NCBI GenBank assembly: GCA_022496185.1 | Contig: WTXG01000203.1 | Span: 1 to 64,000, forward strand | Length of the DNA: 64,000 nt | Origin: Multifurca ochricompacta | Lineage: Eukaryota; Basidiomycota; Agaricomycetes; Russulales; Russulaceae | Reading direction: 5' to 3' | Shown here: positions 11,223-21,211 of the stretch, piece after piece | Numbering within the stretch: position 1 is the first letter of the stretch | How the letters are laid out: each line of letters begins with the position of its first letter | The notes under the pieces: model-generated | Told to the model about the DNA's origin: nothing | Database searches by the model: none | The model's input: only the letters and a program-made list of their open reading frames with translations | Position numbers and translations under genes: made by a program

Positions 11223-12620
11223 TCACACGTCCTTGACACACATTGGCACTGGCCACTCCCGGACTCCTTGCACCTTTACCGGGTCCATCCATACTTGTCC
11301 TTCCTCTAGGATAACTCCTAGATATTCTACACTTGGCTGTTCAAATGAGCATTTGGCGGGCTTCAGGTATAGATCATGTTTGCGAAGGATGTCCAATACC
11401 TGATGCACTCGTTTTCGATGGTGGATCAGGTCGTTCGCGTAGCAACCAATATGTTGTCCATGTAAACCACTACTTCACCAGTAAGAATAAGGTCATGGAA
11501 GATGTGGTTCATCATTGATTGGAAGGTAGCAGGTGAGTTGGTGAGGCCAAAAAACATAACGTTTGGTTCGAACAGTCCCTGATTCGTCTTAAAGGCTGCT
11601 TTACACTGATCCCCGTCTTTGATTCGAATATTATTGTATCCCCAACGGACGTCCATTTTGGAGAACAAGGACTTGTCCCTCATGGTGTCGATGAGTTCCG
11701 AAATAAGTGGTAAAGGGTAGGCATTTTTCACAGTGTAGGCGTTTATCTGTCGGTAATCCTGAACAGGTCGAAGCTTGCCATCCTTCTTCTTGATAAAGAA
11801 GAATGGCGATGCGTATGGTGATTTTGACGGTCTAATGTACCCTTTTGCAAGATGTTCCTCCAGGAACGCTGTAAGCGCGGTTTGTTCTGCTTGTGACAAC
11901 GGGTAGATTTTACAGTCAATTGCCAATGGGGTGTCAGGTACGAAGTCAATGGCGTGATCCCATGGTCGCATGGGAGGGAAGCGTTGCGACTCCTCCTCTG
12001 AGAACACTTTCCAGTGTCGATGGTATTCCTCTGGTACCGCTTCTTCAAATGTCTTTTCCGTACGCCCCTCTACTGCCTTTTGCGCGAGTTCAGATGCTTT
12101 GGTGACGAAACAGCGGCTCAGGTCCTCCTCCTTTGTTACTGCTGCTGTTGAGTGTCGGGCTGCATAGTCGTACCCCATCGATGTGATGAGCACAGGGTAG
12201 GAGTCCTTGCTCATCGTCGCATCGCGCCAATTGATCTTGGGTTCGAATGCAGCGAGCCAGGGGTATCCCAGAACTACGTCTTCCCCGCCTAAGTTGGTGA
12301 TTAGGAAGCGTATTGCCTTTGTCTGTTCCCCCACTTGAACATTCAGGTCAGTGTAATGTGTGATTTTTCCTGCCCGATTGGCAGTTCCGTCGATATTCCA
12401 GATATTCTTTTCTTGGGGGAGTGTCAACATTCCTAATCCCATGGTCTTCACCATTGCGGGCTGATGAAATTATCGGTAGCTCCTGAGTCAATCAGGATGT
12501 CATGATCGGCCGTTCTCTGTGTAGTCTCGAAATGTACTGGTATTTTCAATGATTTGAAGCAACTAGTATACACAGAGGTTACATGTAGCGCTCGTGCCCA
12601 GGCCGATGGGTTTGAGCCGA
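11223..12620 (-). pseudogene. Gypsy-1 pol, protease and RT part
   Basis: The protease DSGATDNFISP lies upstream in the -1 frame (up to about 12,699, overlapping the end of gag). A one-base loss near 12,458 precedes the next open stretch (11426-12454), which holds LGYPWLAAFEPKINW and the RT fingers and palm. The catalytic motif reads YMDN because of a G-to-A change at 11453-11455. A further shift leads to 11223-11408 (LKPAKCSFEQ), which ends at a TGA (11223-11225) where the family has arginine. Confidence 0.9.
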
Positions 12621-12638
12621 TCAAAAATCCTTTTTTGC
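12621..12638 (-). promoter_or_regulatory. Gypsy-1 gag-pol -1 frameshift site
   Basis: On the minus strand the gag frame reads AAA AAG GAT TTT TGA, and pol continues one base back as GGA TTT TTG. The same motif occurs at the gag end of gypsy-2 and gypsy-3. Confidence 0.65.
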
Positions 12639-14118
12639 GAATGCCTTTTCTACTAGGATGGCTCGCACTTCTTCGCTTTCCTTCATCATACTCGCCCATA
12701 TTTCTTGCGCCTTTTCTTCCTTCGTCTTTTTGTTGACGGTTGGTGGATTGTTATGGACTGGTGCAACCGTCGCTTCTGCCGCTCGTACCCCCTTCTTCGG
12801 GCATTCCCTGGACATGTGCCCTTGCACTTTGCAGCGAAAGCATCTCCCTTCTTTCATTAACGTTGCCTTTCATCCTCTGTGAGCGCAACCCGGGCTCTGG
12901 TTCTGTCAGCAGAGGTATCCATAGCATTCGGATCCCTTTGACTATTATGTATGGGTTTGACTCCGAAGGCGGCCTTCCATTGATCACGGGTCTTTCCTTT
13001 CTTTGTATCGACCCCAAAACGCGTCTGGAAGTCGAGATAATCCTGCTGCTGTCGGCGAGCAGCATCGACCCATGTATCCCAATCATTGGGATGATGAAAC
13101 TGGATGATATTCTTCACCAGTGGGTTGGGTAACCCCTGGGAGAAGAGGTCCAGGGTTGCCTCTTCATCGGTGTCATAGCCAGCTCGATTGGCTAGGCTTC
13201 TGAACTTGGCCACGTAGGCGTCTAGTTCTCCTTTCTCCATTTTCAGGGCCTTCAGTTCCCGAGCAGCTTTCTGCTTAGCCTGCCCATCTGTAAAAGCATC
13301 CTTGAACCTCTGGGCGATAGTTTCCCAGAGGCCTTCGCTGGTGGTACGACGACCATTCTCAATCTGTTCGTTTAGCCATTCCAGCTGTTCCATCGTCCAG
13401 TCATCTACGGCCTCTCCTCGGATTAGTGACAAAAAGAGGTTGGCTCGTTGAAAGGGGTTGATAATCTGGGGGACATCGTGGTTGAAGTTCTTGAAGGTAG
13501 TGAACTCCAACATAAACTTTTTACTCTGTGAGCGGTCCCTGGTGAATGTTTGGGGAAGCACTCCTGAGAGTCGTCCGGACAGGGGAGGGATGTTTGGTGG
13601 TGCCGCCACTGGGGCTGGTGGGGCGGGGTCGGGAAGCTGGGCGGCAATGGTGGACATGTTCTGGTAAAACGGGGTGACAGTGTCGGCGGATTGTATAGAG
13701 ACCTGGGGAGTTGTCAAAGCAGGGGCTCTGAACGTGACAACTTCGGGTGCAACTGGGGCTGTAGACGACACTAATACCAGTGCTTCTTCGCTATGTTCTT
13801 CTACGTACTCCTCTGGTTCGGAGTCCGTGACAATGGCCGGAGGGTTTTCTCTCCACGGGCCTAATCCAAATTCAGGTGGGGCCGGTCTGGTTGTGACCCA
13901 AGAGTTTCGACTGTCCGAGTATCGGATACATACCAGACTCTTTTCTCGTCGTCGTATTCTACTGGCTGGTATCTTCCGTCGTGATAGATGTAGTATCCAA
14001 ACTCGGTTTCAAAGTCTTTCCAGGCGGCAGAGCCAAGTACTTGCTGTGAAAGATTATTCTCGTCTCTGCGTTCGATGAGTTCTTCTCGGAAGAGGGTCTG
14101 ACTGCGGCTGGAAGCCAC
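12621..14118 (-). pseudogene. Gypsy-1 gag
   Basis: Three open pieces (13861-14118, 12857-13771, 12621-12857) make up one gag: N-terminal MASS-like start, proline-rich linker, capsid (LEFTTFKNFNHDVPQIINPF, LFSQGLPNPLVKNIIQF) and CCHC knuckle CFRCKVQGHMSRECP. The start codon at the position homologous to gypsy-2 and gypsy-3 is GTG, not ATG. Gag stops at TGA 12621-12623 directly after a run of five T's. Confidence 0.88.
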
Positions 14119-14124
14119 TGTGAG

Positions 14125-14135
14125 AGACTCGACTT
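14125..14135 (-). promoter_or_regulatory. Gypsy-1 self-priming site (PBS)
   Basis: Minus-strand AAGTCGAGTCT begins 2 nt inside the 5' LTR and is the exact complement of the predicted first 11 transcript bases (14358-14368). There is no TGG start as expected for tRNA primers. Confidence 0.75.
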
Positions 14136-14137
14136 GA

Positions 14138-14713
14138 TGTTACGTCCGGTGCGGGACGTTCCACATGACTTGTGTGACAGCGTTCGTTTGTGATCAGATA
14201 AGGGACCAATAAGATCCCTTGGAGTTTAGATGAAAAGAGTCAAAGTCAACAAGGCTGTACTTGAAGACAATGTTGAGCGGAAAGTACCAGAAGTACTGAG
14301 ACGATTGAGTCAAGCGTTCAAAGGGATGTCCAGAAGACAAGCACCGATGTATTCAATAAGTCGAGTCTAAGGTCTACTGGGTAGCTAGAGCAGACTTATA
14401 TACGTAAGGCGGTGGGCGTCTACGAGATAAGAGTACGGAGTCAAGTGGGCCCGAATATCTGAAAGCGGAGGGCGTAAAGCCTGGCTTCTACTGATAGGGG
14501 ATTAAGTAAATGTCCGGTCGTACGATAAGGAGATAAGCGATAAGAGAGGAGACAAATAGGTAAACATGAACAATCAAGTAAGTCATGGGGATGGACGAAG
14601 GGCATGTGATGGGTCCCACGATGGAGACGTGATCTGGTAATGAAGCGTGGGCGGTAGGGAGGGGTCATCGTTGGGCAAGAAAAAGAATACGGGAGAGGAC
14701 GGGGTTCGTAACA
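14138..14713 (-). repeat. Gypsy-1 5' LTR
   Basis: 576 bp, minus orientation, TG...CA ends. It carries the TATA box and primer start described separately. Confidence 0.95.
14358..14402 (-). promoter_or_regulatory. Gypsy-1 LTR TATA box and predicted transcript start
   Basis: The TATATAA box (14396-14402, minus) lies 34 nt upstream of AGACTCGACTT (14358-14368), the primer strand. Confidence 0.7.
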
Positions 14714-14718
14714 AATGA

Positions 14719-14783
14719 TGTCAATAGTGATGTAGATGATGCTGATTTTAGTGCTTCTTCTGCTGTGTTATGCCTTGTCGATT
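14719..14783 (+). pseudogene. Unidentified ORF remnant, right half
   Basis: Continuation of the frame cut by gypsy-1 (see 6912-7300): an acidic stretch followed by a serine-rich stretch. It appears to run on to about 14,820, overlapping the uncertain left edge of the copia-2 LTR. Confidence 0.4.
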
Positions 14784-15198
14784 TGAGCAGCAGCAAGTTA
14801 GATAAGCACTTCCTAGTTTAGTAGCAATAATTCAGTTTAGTTGGTTAAAACTAATAATATTATGTTTACCTAGTTTAGTAGCAATAACTGTGTGATGTAA
14901 CATGTTAACTAAGTAAGGTAAGAGATAAGATAAGTAATACTCACTTCAGTTTAGTTGGTTAAAACTGAAGTGACAACTACACAAAGGGATGTCCTTAAAT
15001 ACTAAAAGAGTGTGTAATCCTAGTTTGTAGAACAATACTATCTAAGTCCATTGTCCTACAGTCACAAAAGAGAATAAGGAGCATTTGTGGATTGTCCTTT
15101 ATCAATCAGTCAAAGCACACCACAAGCATGCATGGCAGTAATGCCACTTGGGTTGATCCAGTGGCTTTGGGTCTGTCTCAACATTCCCCCATGATTAA
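14784..15198 (-). repeat. Copia-2 3' LTR and polypurine tract
   Basis: The high-coordinate edge is firm: minus-strand TGTTGAGACAG starts at 15183 directly after a CATGGGGGAA purine tract (15184-15193). The left edge is uncertain (about 14784 to 14893). The LTR contains a perfect 12-bp hairpin (14941-14973) and an earlier partial copy near 14830, as in the other copia LTRs here. Gypsy-2 is inserted just beyond the tract, and the rest of the element resumes at 23354. Confidence 0.7.
14941..14973. promoter_or_regulatory. Perfect 12-bp hairpin in copia-2 LTR
   Basis: Arms TCACTTCAGTTT (14941-14952) and AAACTGAAGTGA (14962-14973) enclose a 9-nt loop. On the minus strand it starts about 30 nt after a TATTTAA box. 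Confidence 0.8.
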
Positions 15199-15829
15199 TG
15201 TTACGTCCAGTGTGGGACGTTCTGCATGACTTGTGCTACAGCTTCTGTTCGTAGTTCGGATAAGAAACCAATAAGATCTCTTGGAGTAGAAATGGGAGAA
15301 GTCACCGTCAGAGGGGCTGTTCCCTAAGACGATGTTGAGTGGAAAGTGCCAAAAGCACTGAGACTAAGTTTCTTAGAGGATTCAAAGGGAAGTCCGGAAG
15401 ACGAACACCGATGTATTCAATAAGTCGAATCTGAGGTCTACAAGGTAGGCTACAGTGGCTTATATACGTAATGGAACGGGCATCTACTAGATAAGAGTCA
15501 TGGAGTCAAGTGGGCCCAAATATCTGAAAGCAAAGGGCGTAAAGCCTGGCTTCTACTGATAGGGAATTAAGTAAGTGTCCGGTTGTACAGATAAGAAGAT
15601 AAACGATAAGGAGATAAGCGATAAGGGGATGAAAGATAAGGGGTCCGTGATAAGCCCCAACACGGGCATACAAGTCAACACAGCAGCAAAGAAAAGGGGT
15701 CACGAGGATGGACGCAAAGCATGTGACGGATCCCACGAAGGGGACATGATCTGATAATGTAAAGTAGGGGGCAAGGAAGGGTCGTTGTTGGGCAACAGGA
15801 AAAGACAGGGAGTGATGGAGTTTGTAACA
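15199..15829 (-). repeat. Gypsy-2 3' LTR
   Basis: 631 bp, almost identical to 22722-23353, indicating a recent insertion. Confidence 0.95.
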
Positions 15830-15860
15830 TCACCCCCTCTTCTGGTTCTAGCAGTCCTGG

Positions 15861-17092
15861 CTAGAAACGACTCGTACTGTCATCATCCTGTACCAACTCC
15901 AGATAATCATCAGCCACATTATGGTCGTCCATTGAATACGTCTCCAACTCTTGGGGACATGCATGGGTGCGGAGAAAACCATACGGGCCACGCTGCCCAC
16001 AGGCTCGACACAAGTCGTAGACAGGGCAATCTATTTCTCAATGCCCTGCGTTGTGTCGAAGGCACTTCCCACACCAGCCAGAGGGGTTGATGATTGTCGG
16101 GGCGACTCCCACTTGACGAAATATACAATGTCGGCTCCAGTGGAGATTGCTGCAGCAGTGACAACACCACTTTCGATTGAGGGGGCAGTTCCAGCTGATA
16201 TGATACTGGCTGTCGCACCGCCAACACGTCTCTCCACGGGGGTTCTCGTGAAGCCATGGCATTTCAAGCCAGCTTGGCAGTAGTGTTGGAGCAGCTCCTA
16301 AAGTTCGCAGGGGGAGGGGTCGCGCGTAGGTGTCAGCGTACCTTTCTGCGATGTCTGGTATGCATCTCCTGCCTCCAGCCTTTTCCTAATCTCCACTATC
16401 TCTTGCTCCAGCTTGAACATCCCATTTGTAAGTCTGGCTATCATTTTTGTGTGCTCCTTATACTGGGTGTTCAACGTCCGGCGTAATGTTATGTTCTTCC
16501 GCAACCGCATTACTTCTGCTTTAAGTCGCAGCAGTTGCATGTTGCTCATTACTTCATCAATCATGAATGCCCGGCAGTCCTCGGCAGCCAGATGTCCCAG
16601 CTGCTCATCAGTGAGAGTATGGTGAAGTTGCCCAGTGTACCTTTCTTCTAGATAGACCAGGGCTCTGTACACTGGGCCGTTCTTCCTCATGCAACCTGCA
16701 ATGTCCATTCCCCCATTCGTGTAATAGATGTACTTCACAATGGCCTTAGTACCATCGGCCATGGGGATCTCAAGCGGGAAGTACATAGATGAGTTGGGGT
16801 TGTTGGGGATGAAGGGGAATTCAGGGGCTTCGTCGTCAATCTCACCGTTCATCAGGTCATTAGGGTGAGGCTCTTCGCAATGGGTGAAGTCGTCGTCAGG
16901 GTTGGATGACTGGGTTTTGATGTGAGCTTCAGCAGTTTCGTAGTTGATAGGGGAGGAGGGGCGAGTAGACGGGTGAGAGGCAGGGAAGTTTTCTACAATG
17001 GCCACAGGGGCAGTGAAAGCGTTGATGGCAGCGGAGGCAGTGATGAAAGACATAATGGATTGTTCGGTGGTAGTAGTCTGCTGGAGGGGCAT
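15861..17092 (-). pseudogene. Gypsy-2 ORF3 (env-position, coiled coil and CCHC knuckles)
   Basis: The ATG at 17092 lies 42 nt after the pol stop. The first 264 codons are open (to 16298): a serine/threonine-rich N-terminus, an acidic and proline-rich part, a conserved core (YIYYTNGGMDIAGCMRKNG; LTDEQLGHLAAEDCRAF) and a charged heptad region at about residues 185-250 suggesting a coiled coil. A net two-base insertion near 16265-16300 separates this from the next frame (16038-16262), which holds CWRCDSQYHISWNC, CCHCCSNLHWSRHC and CGKCLRHNAGH. A TGA at 16038-16040 interrupts before EIDC and CRACGQRG. The tail is DDYLELVQDDDSTSRF, stop at 15861. It ends 31 nt from the LTR. A nucleic-acid-binding role is inferred from the knuckles only. 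Confidence 0.78.
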
Positions 17093-17134
17093 GTACTGGG
17101 TGGAACAAAGGGAGACAGTCTCCCTTTTTATCTT

Positions 17135-19586
17135 CTACTTGGGCGCTTCTGGATGCCGTTTATGAAACTCAGAGATAAGGGTCGGCGCAAAGACGTCTGT
17201 GGCAGGTTCCCATGAACTGTCAGAGTGTGGGAAGCCCTTCCACTTGATGAAGTAATAGAGTTTGCGCCCTCAGCCTTTTCATTGCGAGTCTAGAACTTTC
17301 TCCACTTCCCACTCGGCTTCTCTGTCACCAATTCGGGGGGGGGTCTTGAGAAGTTTATCCCATGTAGGGGCATCTCGTGGTACAGCGTCAGAAGTTTGGT
17401 GTGGAAGACCGGATGGATGCTCCAGGTAGGGGGGAGTTCAAGTTCATATGACACGTCTGACAGCTTCCATGTTATCTTGAAGGGTCTGTGATGTCGGGGC
17501 GCTAGCTTAGCTGTTGGATGTGTTGTATGAATGTTCCTTCCATCCAGCCACACAAGGTCATTGGTTTGATAAGGTGTGAATTGCGATGGTCGTTCTGATA
17601 AGGCCTTTTGCGCCTTAAGCAGGTTTTCATTGGCCGATTTCTGTACTTCTTCCCATTGGTCAATATGCTGTGTGGCTGTGGGCACGTTCGTTGGCTTGTT
17701 GTTCCAATTGGTACATGGTGTCCAACCCATGATAAGGGAGAACGGGGAAGTCTTCGTTGTACCATTGGGCCAGGAATTGTGTGCAAATTCTGCGGTTGCC
17801 AGCCAGTCTGCCCAGTCGTCCTGTCTCCCGTTACACCAGAATCGGAGGTATTGTTCCAACCATTGATTTGTTCTTTCCAATTGTCCGTCTGTTTGTGGGT
17901 GGTAGGCTGTCGAAATGTTCTGTGTAATATCCAGGGTCTTACAGAGTGCTTTAGTGAACATAGAAGTGAAGTGCGGGTCTCAGTCGGAGATAATCTTTGC
18001 TGGGAGGCCATAGTGCCGATAGACGTGATCCAGGTAGAGTTTGGCCACTCCTTTGGCCGTGATGGTCTTGTTGCACAGTATAAAAAGGGCCGCTTTGGAG
18101 CAATCATGGTCGGTAACAGTTAGGATAGAGTCAAAGCCTCGGGATCTGGGAGTTTGACGATAAAGTCCATGGCAATTGTTTGGAACTGTTACGAACCCCA
18201 TCACTGCCCGTTTTCTTTTACCTCCCTTCTGATGACCCTTCTCTGCCCCCACACTCCACTATCAGATTACGTCTCCATTGTGGGATCCGTCACATGCCCT
18301 TGCCCCTCCACGTGATTCCTTTTGTACTTGTTGACGAGCTGTTTACTTATGTTTGGACTGCTTCCTCATTATCTCTTGTCTTATCTTCTTATCATATGAC
18401 CAGACATTTACTTAATTCCCTATCAGTAGAAGCCAGGCTTTACGCCCTCTGCTTCCAGCTATATGGGCCCACTTGACTCCATTCTTCGTTATCTAGACGC
18501 TGGTACCGTTACGTATATAAGTCCGCCTTAGCCTACACTGTAGACCTCAGACTTGACTTCTTGAATACATCGGTGCTTTGTCTTCTGGACACTCCCCTTG
18601 GAACCCTTGATTTCGTCTCAGTGTTCAGGCACTTGTCCACTCAACATGTCTTAGGGATCGGCCCCTTTGACGTTGACTCTATCACTCAATTACTCCAAGA
18701 GGCCCTATTGGTCTCTTACTAGATATATGACTTAGCCGGTACACAAGTCGTGTACATATGTCCCGCATCGGACGTAACAGGAACGGCATCGAGTTACTGG
18801 CATGATAGGGGATAGTGCTGGTGGGTGTGGGTGCATGTTTACTTTGTTCATTTGACAGTCTGCACACCCCTTCACATATTCCTCTATGTCCTTCTTCATG
18901 TTTGGCCACCAGTAGTCTCGTTTAGCAAGTGCGTACATGTTTCCAATGCCAGGGTGTCCTGCCGAGGGTGTGTCATGGTGAAAATGGATCACCCCCCTCT
19001 TAATGTTGTCGCCACCAGTGACAACGAGACAATCTCCATCCTTCCACCACAGGCCGTCGATCCTTTTCAAATTATGTGCATCAGCCCATGACTCGCATAG
19101 CCACTGACTCATATTTTGCGACACCTGAGTCCATAGATCTACGTTGTGGAGGTTGACGGTGGTTCCTTTGGCAAATACCTCTTCCCGCAATACAACAACA
19201 TCATTGTTATCTTCTTTTCCGTCGTGCAGATCCGGTCGTCATGATAGTGCATCTGCATGCGGTTATGACTTCCTGCAATGTGTTTCAATACGAAGTTGTA
19301 TTCTTCCAACTCCAGAACCTCTCAGGCGACGCATCAGCTGATTTTATGGGGTTCCTTCCAGTACAATAGGTTAGAGTGGTTGGTATGGATGATGGTCTTG
19401 TGGGGAGTTCCCGCTAGGTACAGTCGCCAGTGTTGCAACCTTTAACAATTGCCAGTAACTCCCTGTCCCAAATATCGTAGTTTCATTCTGCCGGTGAAAA
19501 TGTTTCTGAATAAAAGGCAACAGGGTGAAGGAGTCCTGTTGGATCTTGTTGGTTTAATACGGCACCATTTGCAAAGTGAGAGGCAT
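17135..19586 (-). pseudogene. Gypsy-2 pol, RNase H, integrase and chromodomain
   Basis: The RNase H end and integrase zinc finger (CADCQMNKVN, 18732-19190) are followed by the integrase core, interrupted by the opposite-strand solo LTR at 18187-18779. The core resumes at 17290-18180 with QTDGQLERTNQWLEQ. The chromodomain (17135-17300) reads EKVLDS ... GRKLYYFIKWKGF with two TGA codons, one at a position where gypsy-1 has arginine (DSKRQGRGRK). Pol ends at TAG 17135-17137. Confidence 0.88.
18187..18779 (+). repeat. Solo LTR of the gypsy-1/2/3 family inside gypsy-2 pol
   Basis: 593 bp from TGTTACGAAC to CGTAACA, with target duplication GGAAC (18182-18186 and 18780-18784). Plus orientation, opposite to its host element. 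It contains TATATAA and, 35 nt later, AGACTTGACTT (18549-18559), the primer-start motif with one C-to-T change. Confidence 0.95.
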
Positions 19587-21193
19587 CTACTTCAAGTTGA
19601 AGGGCTTTTGAAGGTCTGGCTGCAAAAGAACTGGTTCCGCACTGATAATGTCTTTGATCTGTTTGAATGCCTGTTGCTGTTCATCTGCCCAATACCAGGG
19701 CACCTCCTTCTTCAACAACCCATTCAGAGGTTGTGCAATCCCAGAAAACCCCCGTACAAAGTGTCGGTAGAAATTACAGAATCCTATGAATGATCGCACA
19801 TCTTTGACGCATTTGGGTATGGGCCATTCTCTGATACCTTGTACCTTGACCGGGTCCATTCTGACTTGCCCCCCTTCCAGGATGACTCCCAGATATTCCA
19901 CACTCTTCTGTTCGAATGAGCACTTGGCTGGTTTCAGATATAGGTCATATTCTTGCAGTATATCTAAGACTTGGTGGACGTGGTTACGGTGGTGAGCAAG
20001 GTCATTGGCGGTAGCTACTAATATGTCATCCATATAGACCACTACTTCTCCGGTGAGGATGAGATCGCGGAAGATGTGGTTCATCATGGATTGGAAGGTC
20101 GCAGGCGAGTTAGTGAGGCCGAAGAACATGACATTGGGTTCGAAGAGTCCTTGGTTGGTCTTGAACGCCGCCTTGCATTGGTCCCCTTCCTTGATCCTTA
20201 TATTGTTATAGCCCCAGCGGATGTCCATTTTGGAAAATAGGGACTTGTTGCGCATGGTGTCAATAAGTTCGGAAATGAGTGGGAGGGGGTAAGTGTTCTT
20301 TACGGTATAAGCATTAATTCGCCTGTAGTCCTGGATGGGTTGTAACTTGCCATCCTTCTTCTTGATGAAGAAGAAAGGTGATGCATATGGCGATTTCGAC
20401 GGGCAAATATATCCTTTTGCGAGGTGCTCTTCAAGGAACATCGTAAGCGCGATCTGCTCCGTTTGTGACAATGGATAGATCTTGCAGTTGACTGCTGACA
20501 GCGTATCAGGGATGAAATCGATGGCGTGGTCCCAAGGTCGTGCGGGCGGGAAGCGTTGGGATTCTTCTGCTGAAAATACCTTCCAGTGTTGATGGTATTC
20601 TTTCGGCACCACCTCTTCAAAGGTTCCCTCTGCTTTTCCTTCTCCAGCCTTCTGAGCAAGTTCTGATGCTTTTGTGATAAATCCATGACTGGGATCTTTG
20701 CTAGTTACTTCTTGTATGGCTGCGTGGCGTACTGTATAGTCATATCCCAACGAAGTGATCAACACAGGATAAAATTCTTTGTCCATGGTCGCATCCCCCC
20801 AATTGATCTTGGGTTCAAATGCGGCGAGCCAGGGGTATCCTAGAACAAGGTCTTCCCCCCCAAGGTCAGTGACCAGGAAGCGAATGGTTTTTGTCGCTTC
20901 TCCTACTTGAACATTGAGATCAGTGTAGTGCGTGATCTTTCCTGCTTGGTTGGCGGTTCCATCAATATTCCAGATATTTTTCTCTTGCGGGAGTGCCAGC
21001 ATTCCCAATCCCATAGTACTAGCCATTCGGGGGCTAATAAAGTTGTCGGTTGCTCCTGAATCTATCAGGATATCTCGATCAGCCGTCTTCTGTGTAGTCT
21101 CGAAGTGAACTGGTATTTTCAACGATTTGAAGCAACTAGTATACACAGAAGTTACATGGAGTGCTCATGCCCAGGCCGATGGGGTTGAGCTGG
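19587..21193 (-). pseudogene. Gypsy-2 pol, protease and RT
   Basis: A long open stretch (19587-21146) holds the aspartic protease (DSGATDNFISP), LGYPWLAAFEPKINW, and the complete RT with YMDD intact. The start of the pol frame is crossed by a TGA just after the gag overlap, where gypsy-1 has CGA. The frame is lost after LQKPFNLK at the start of RNase H. Confidence 0.92.
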
Positions 21194-21211
21194 TCAAAAA
21201 TCCTTTTTCGC
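21194..21211 (-). promoter_or_regulatory. Gypsy-2 gag-pol -1 frameshift site
   Basis: GAT TTT TGA in gag frame, pol in the -1 frame. Same motif as gypsy-1 and gypsy-3. Confidence 0.65.

Larger units (their letters stand above)
7301..14713 (-). mobile_element. Gypsy-1: full-length chromodomain Ty3/gypsy element
   Basis: LTRs lie at 7301-7869 and 14138-14713, with a 5-bp target duplication AATGA (7296-7300 and 14714-14718). Minus-strand order is 5' LTR, self-priming site, gag with CCHC knuckle, -1 shift, protease, RT, RNase H, integrase, chromodomain, ORF3 with knuckles, polypurine tract, 3' LTR. RT before integrase and the C-terminal chromodomain make it a chromovirus. There are many frameshifts, and the RT active site YMDD has become YMDN, so the copy is dead. 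Confidence 0.96.

Noticed and set aside
11555..11575. GGTTCGAA-like tRNA B-box hits
   Set aside because: They fall inside RT-coding sequence (the [10 protein letters not shown] motif) and have no A box or acceptor stem.
18180..18476. ORF inside the solo LTR in gypsy-2
   Set aside because: It lies in LTR sequence repeated at other places in the window and is not conserved as protein.
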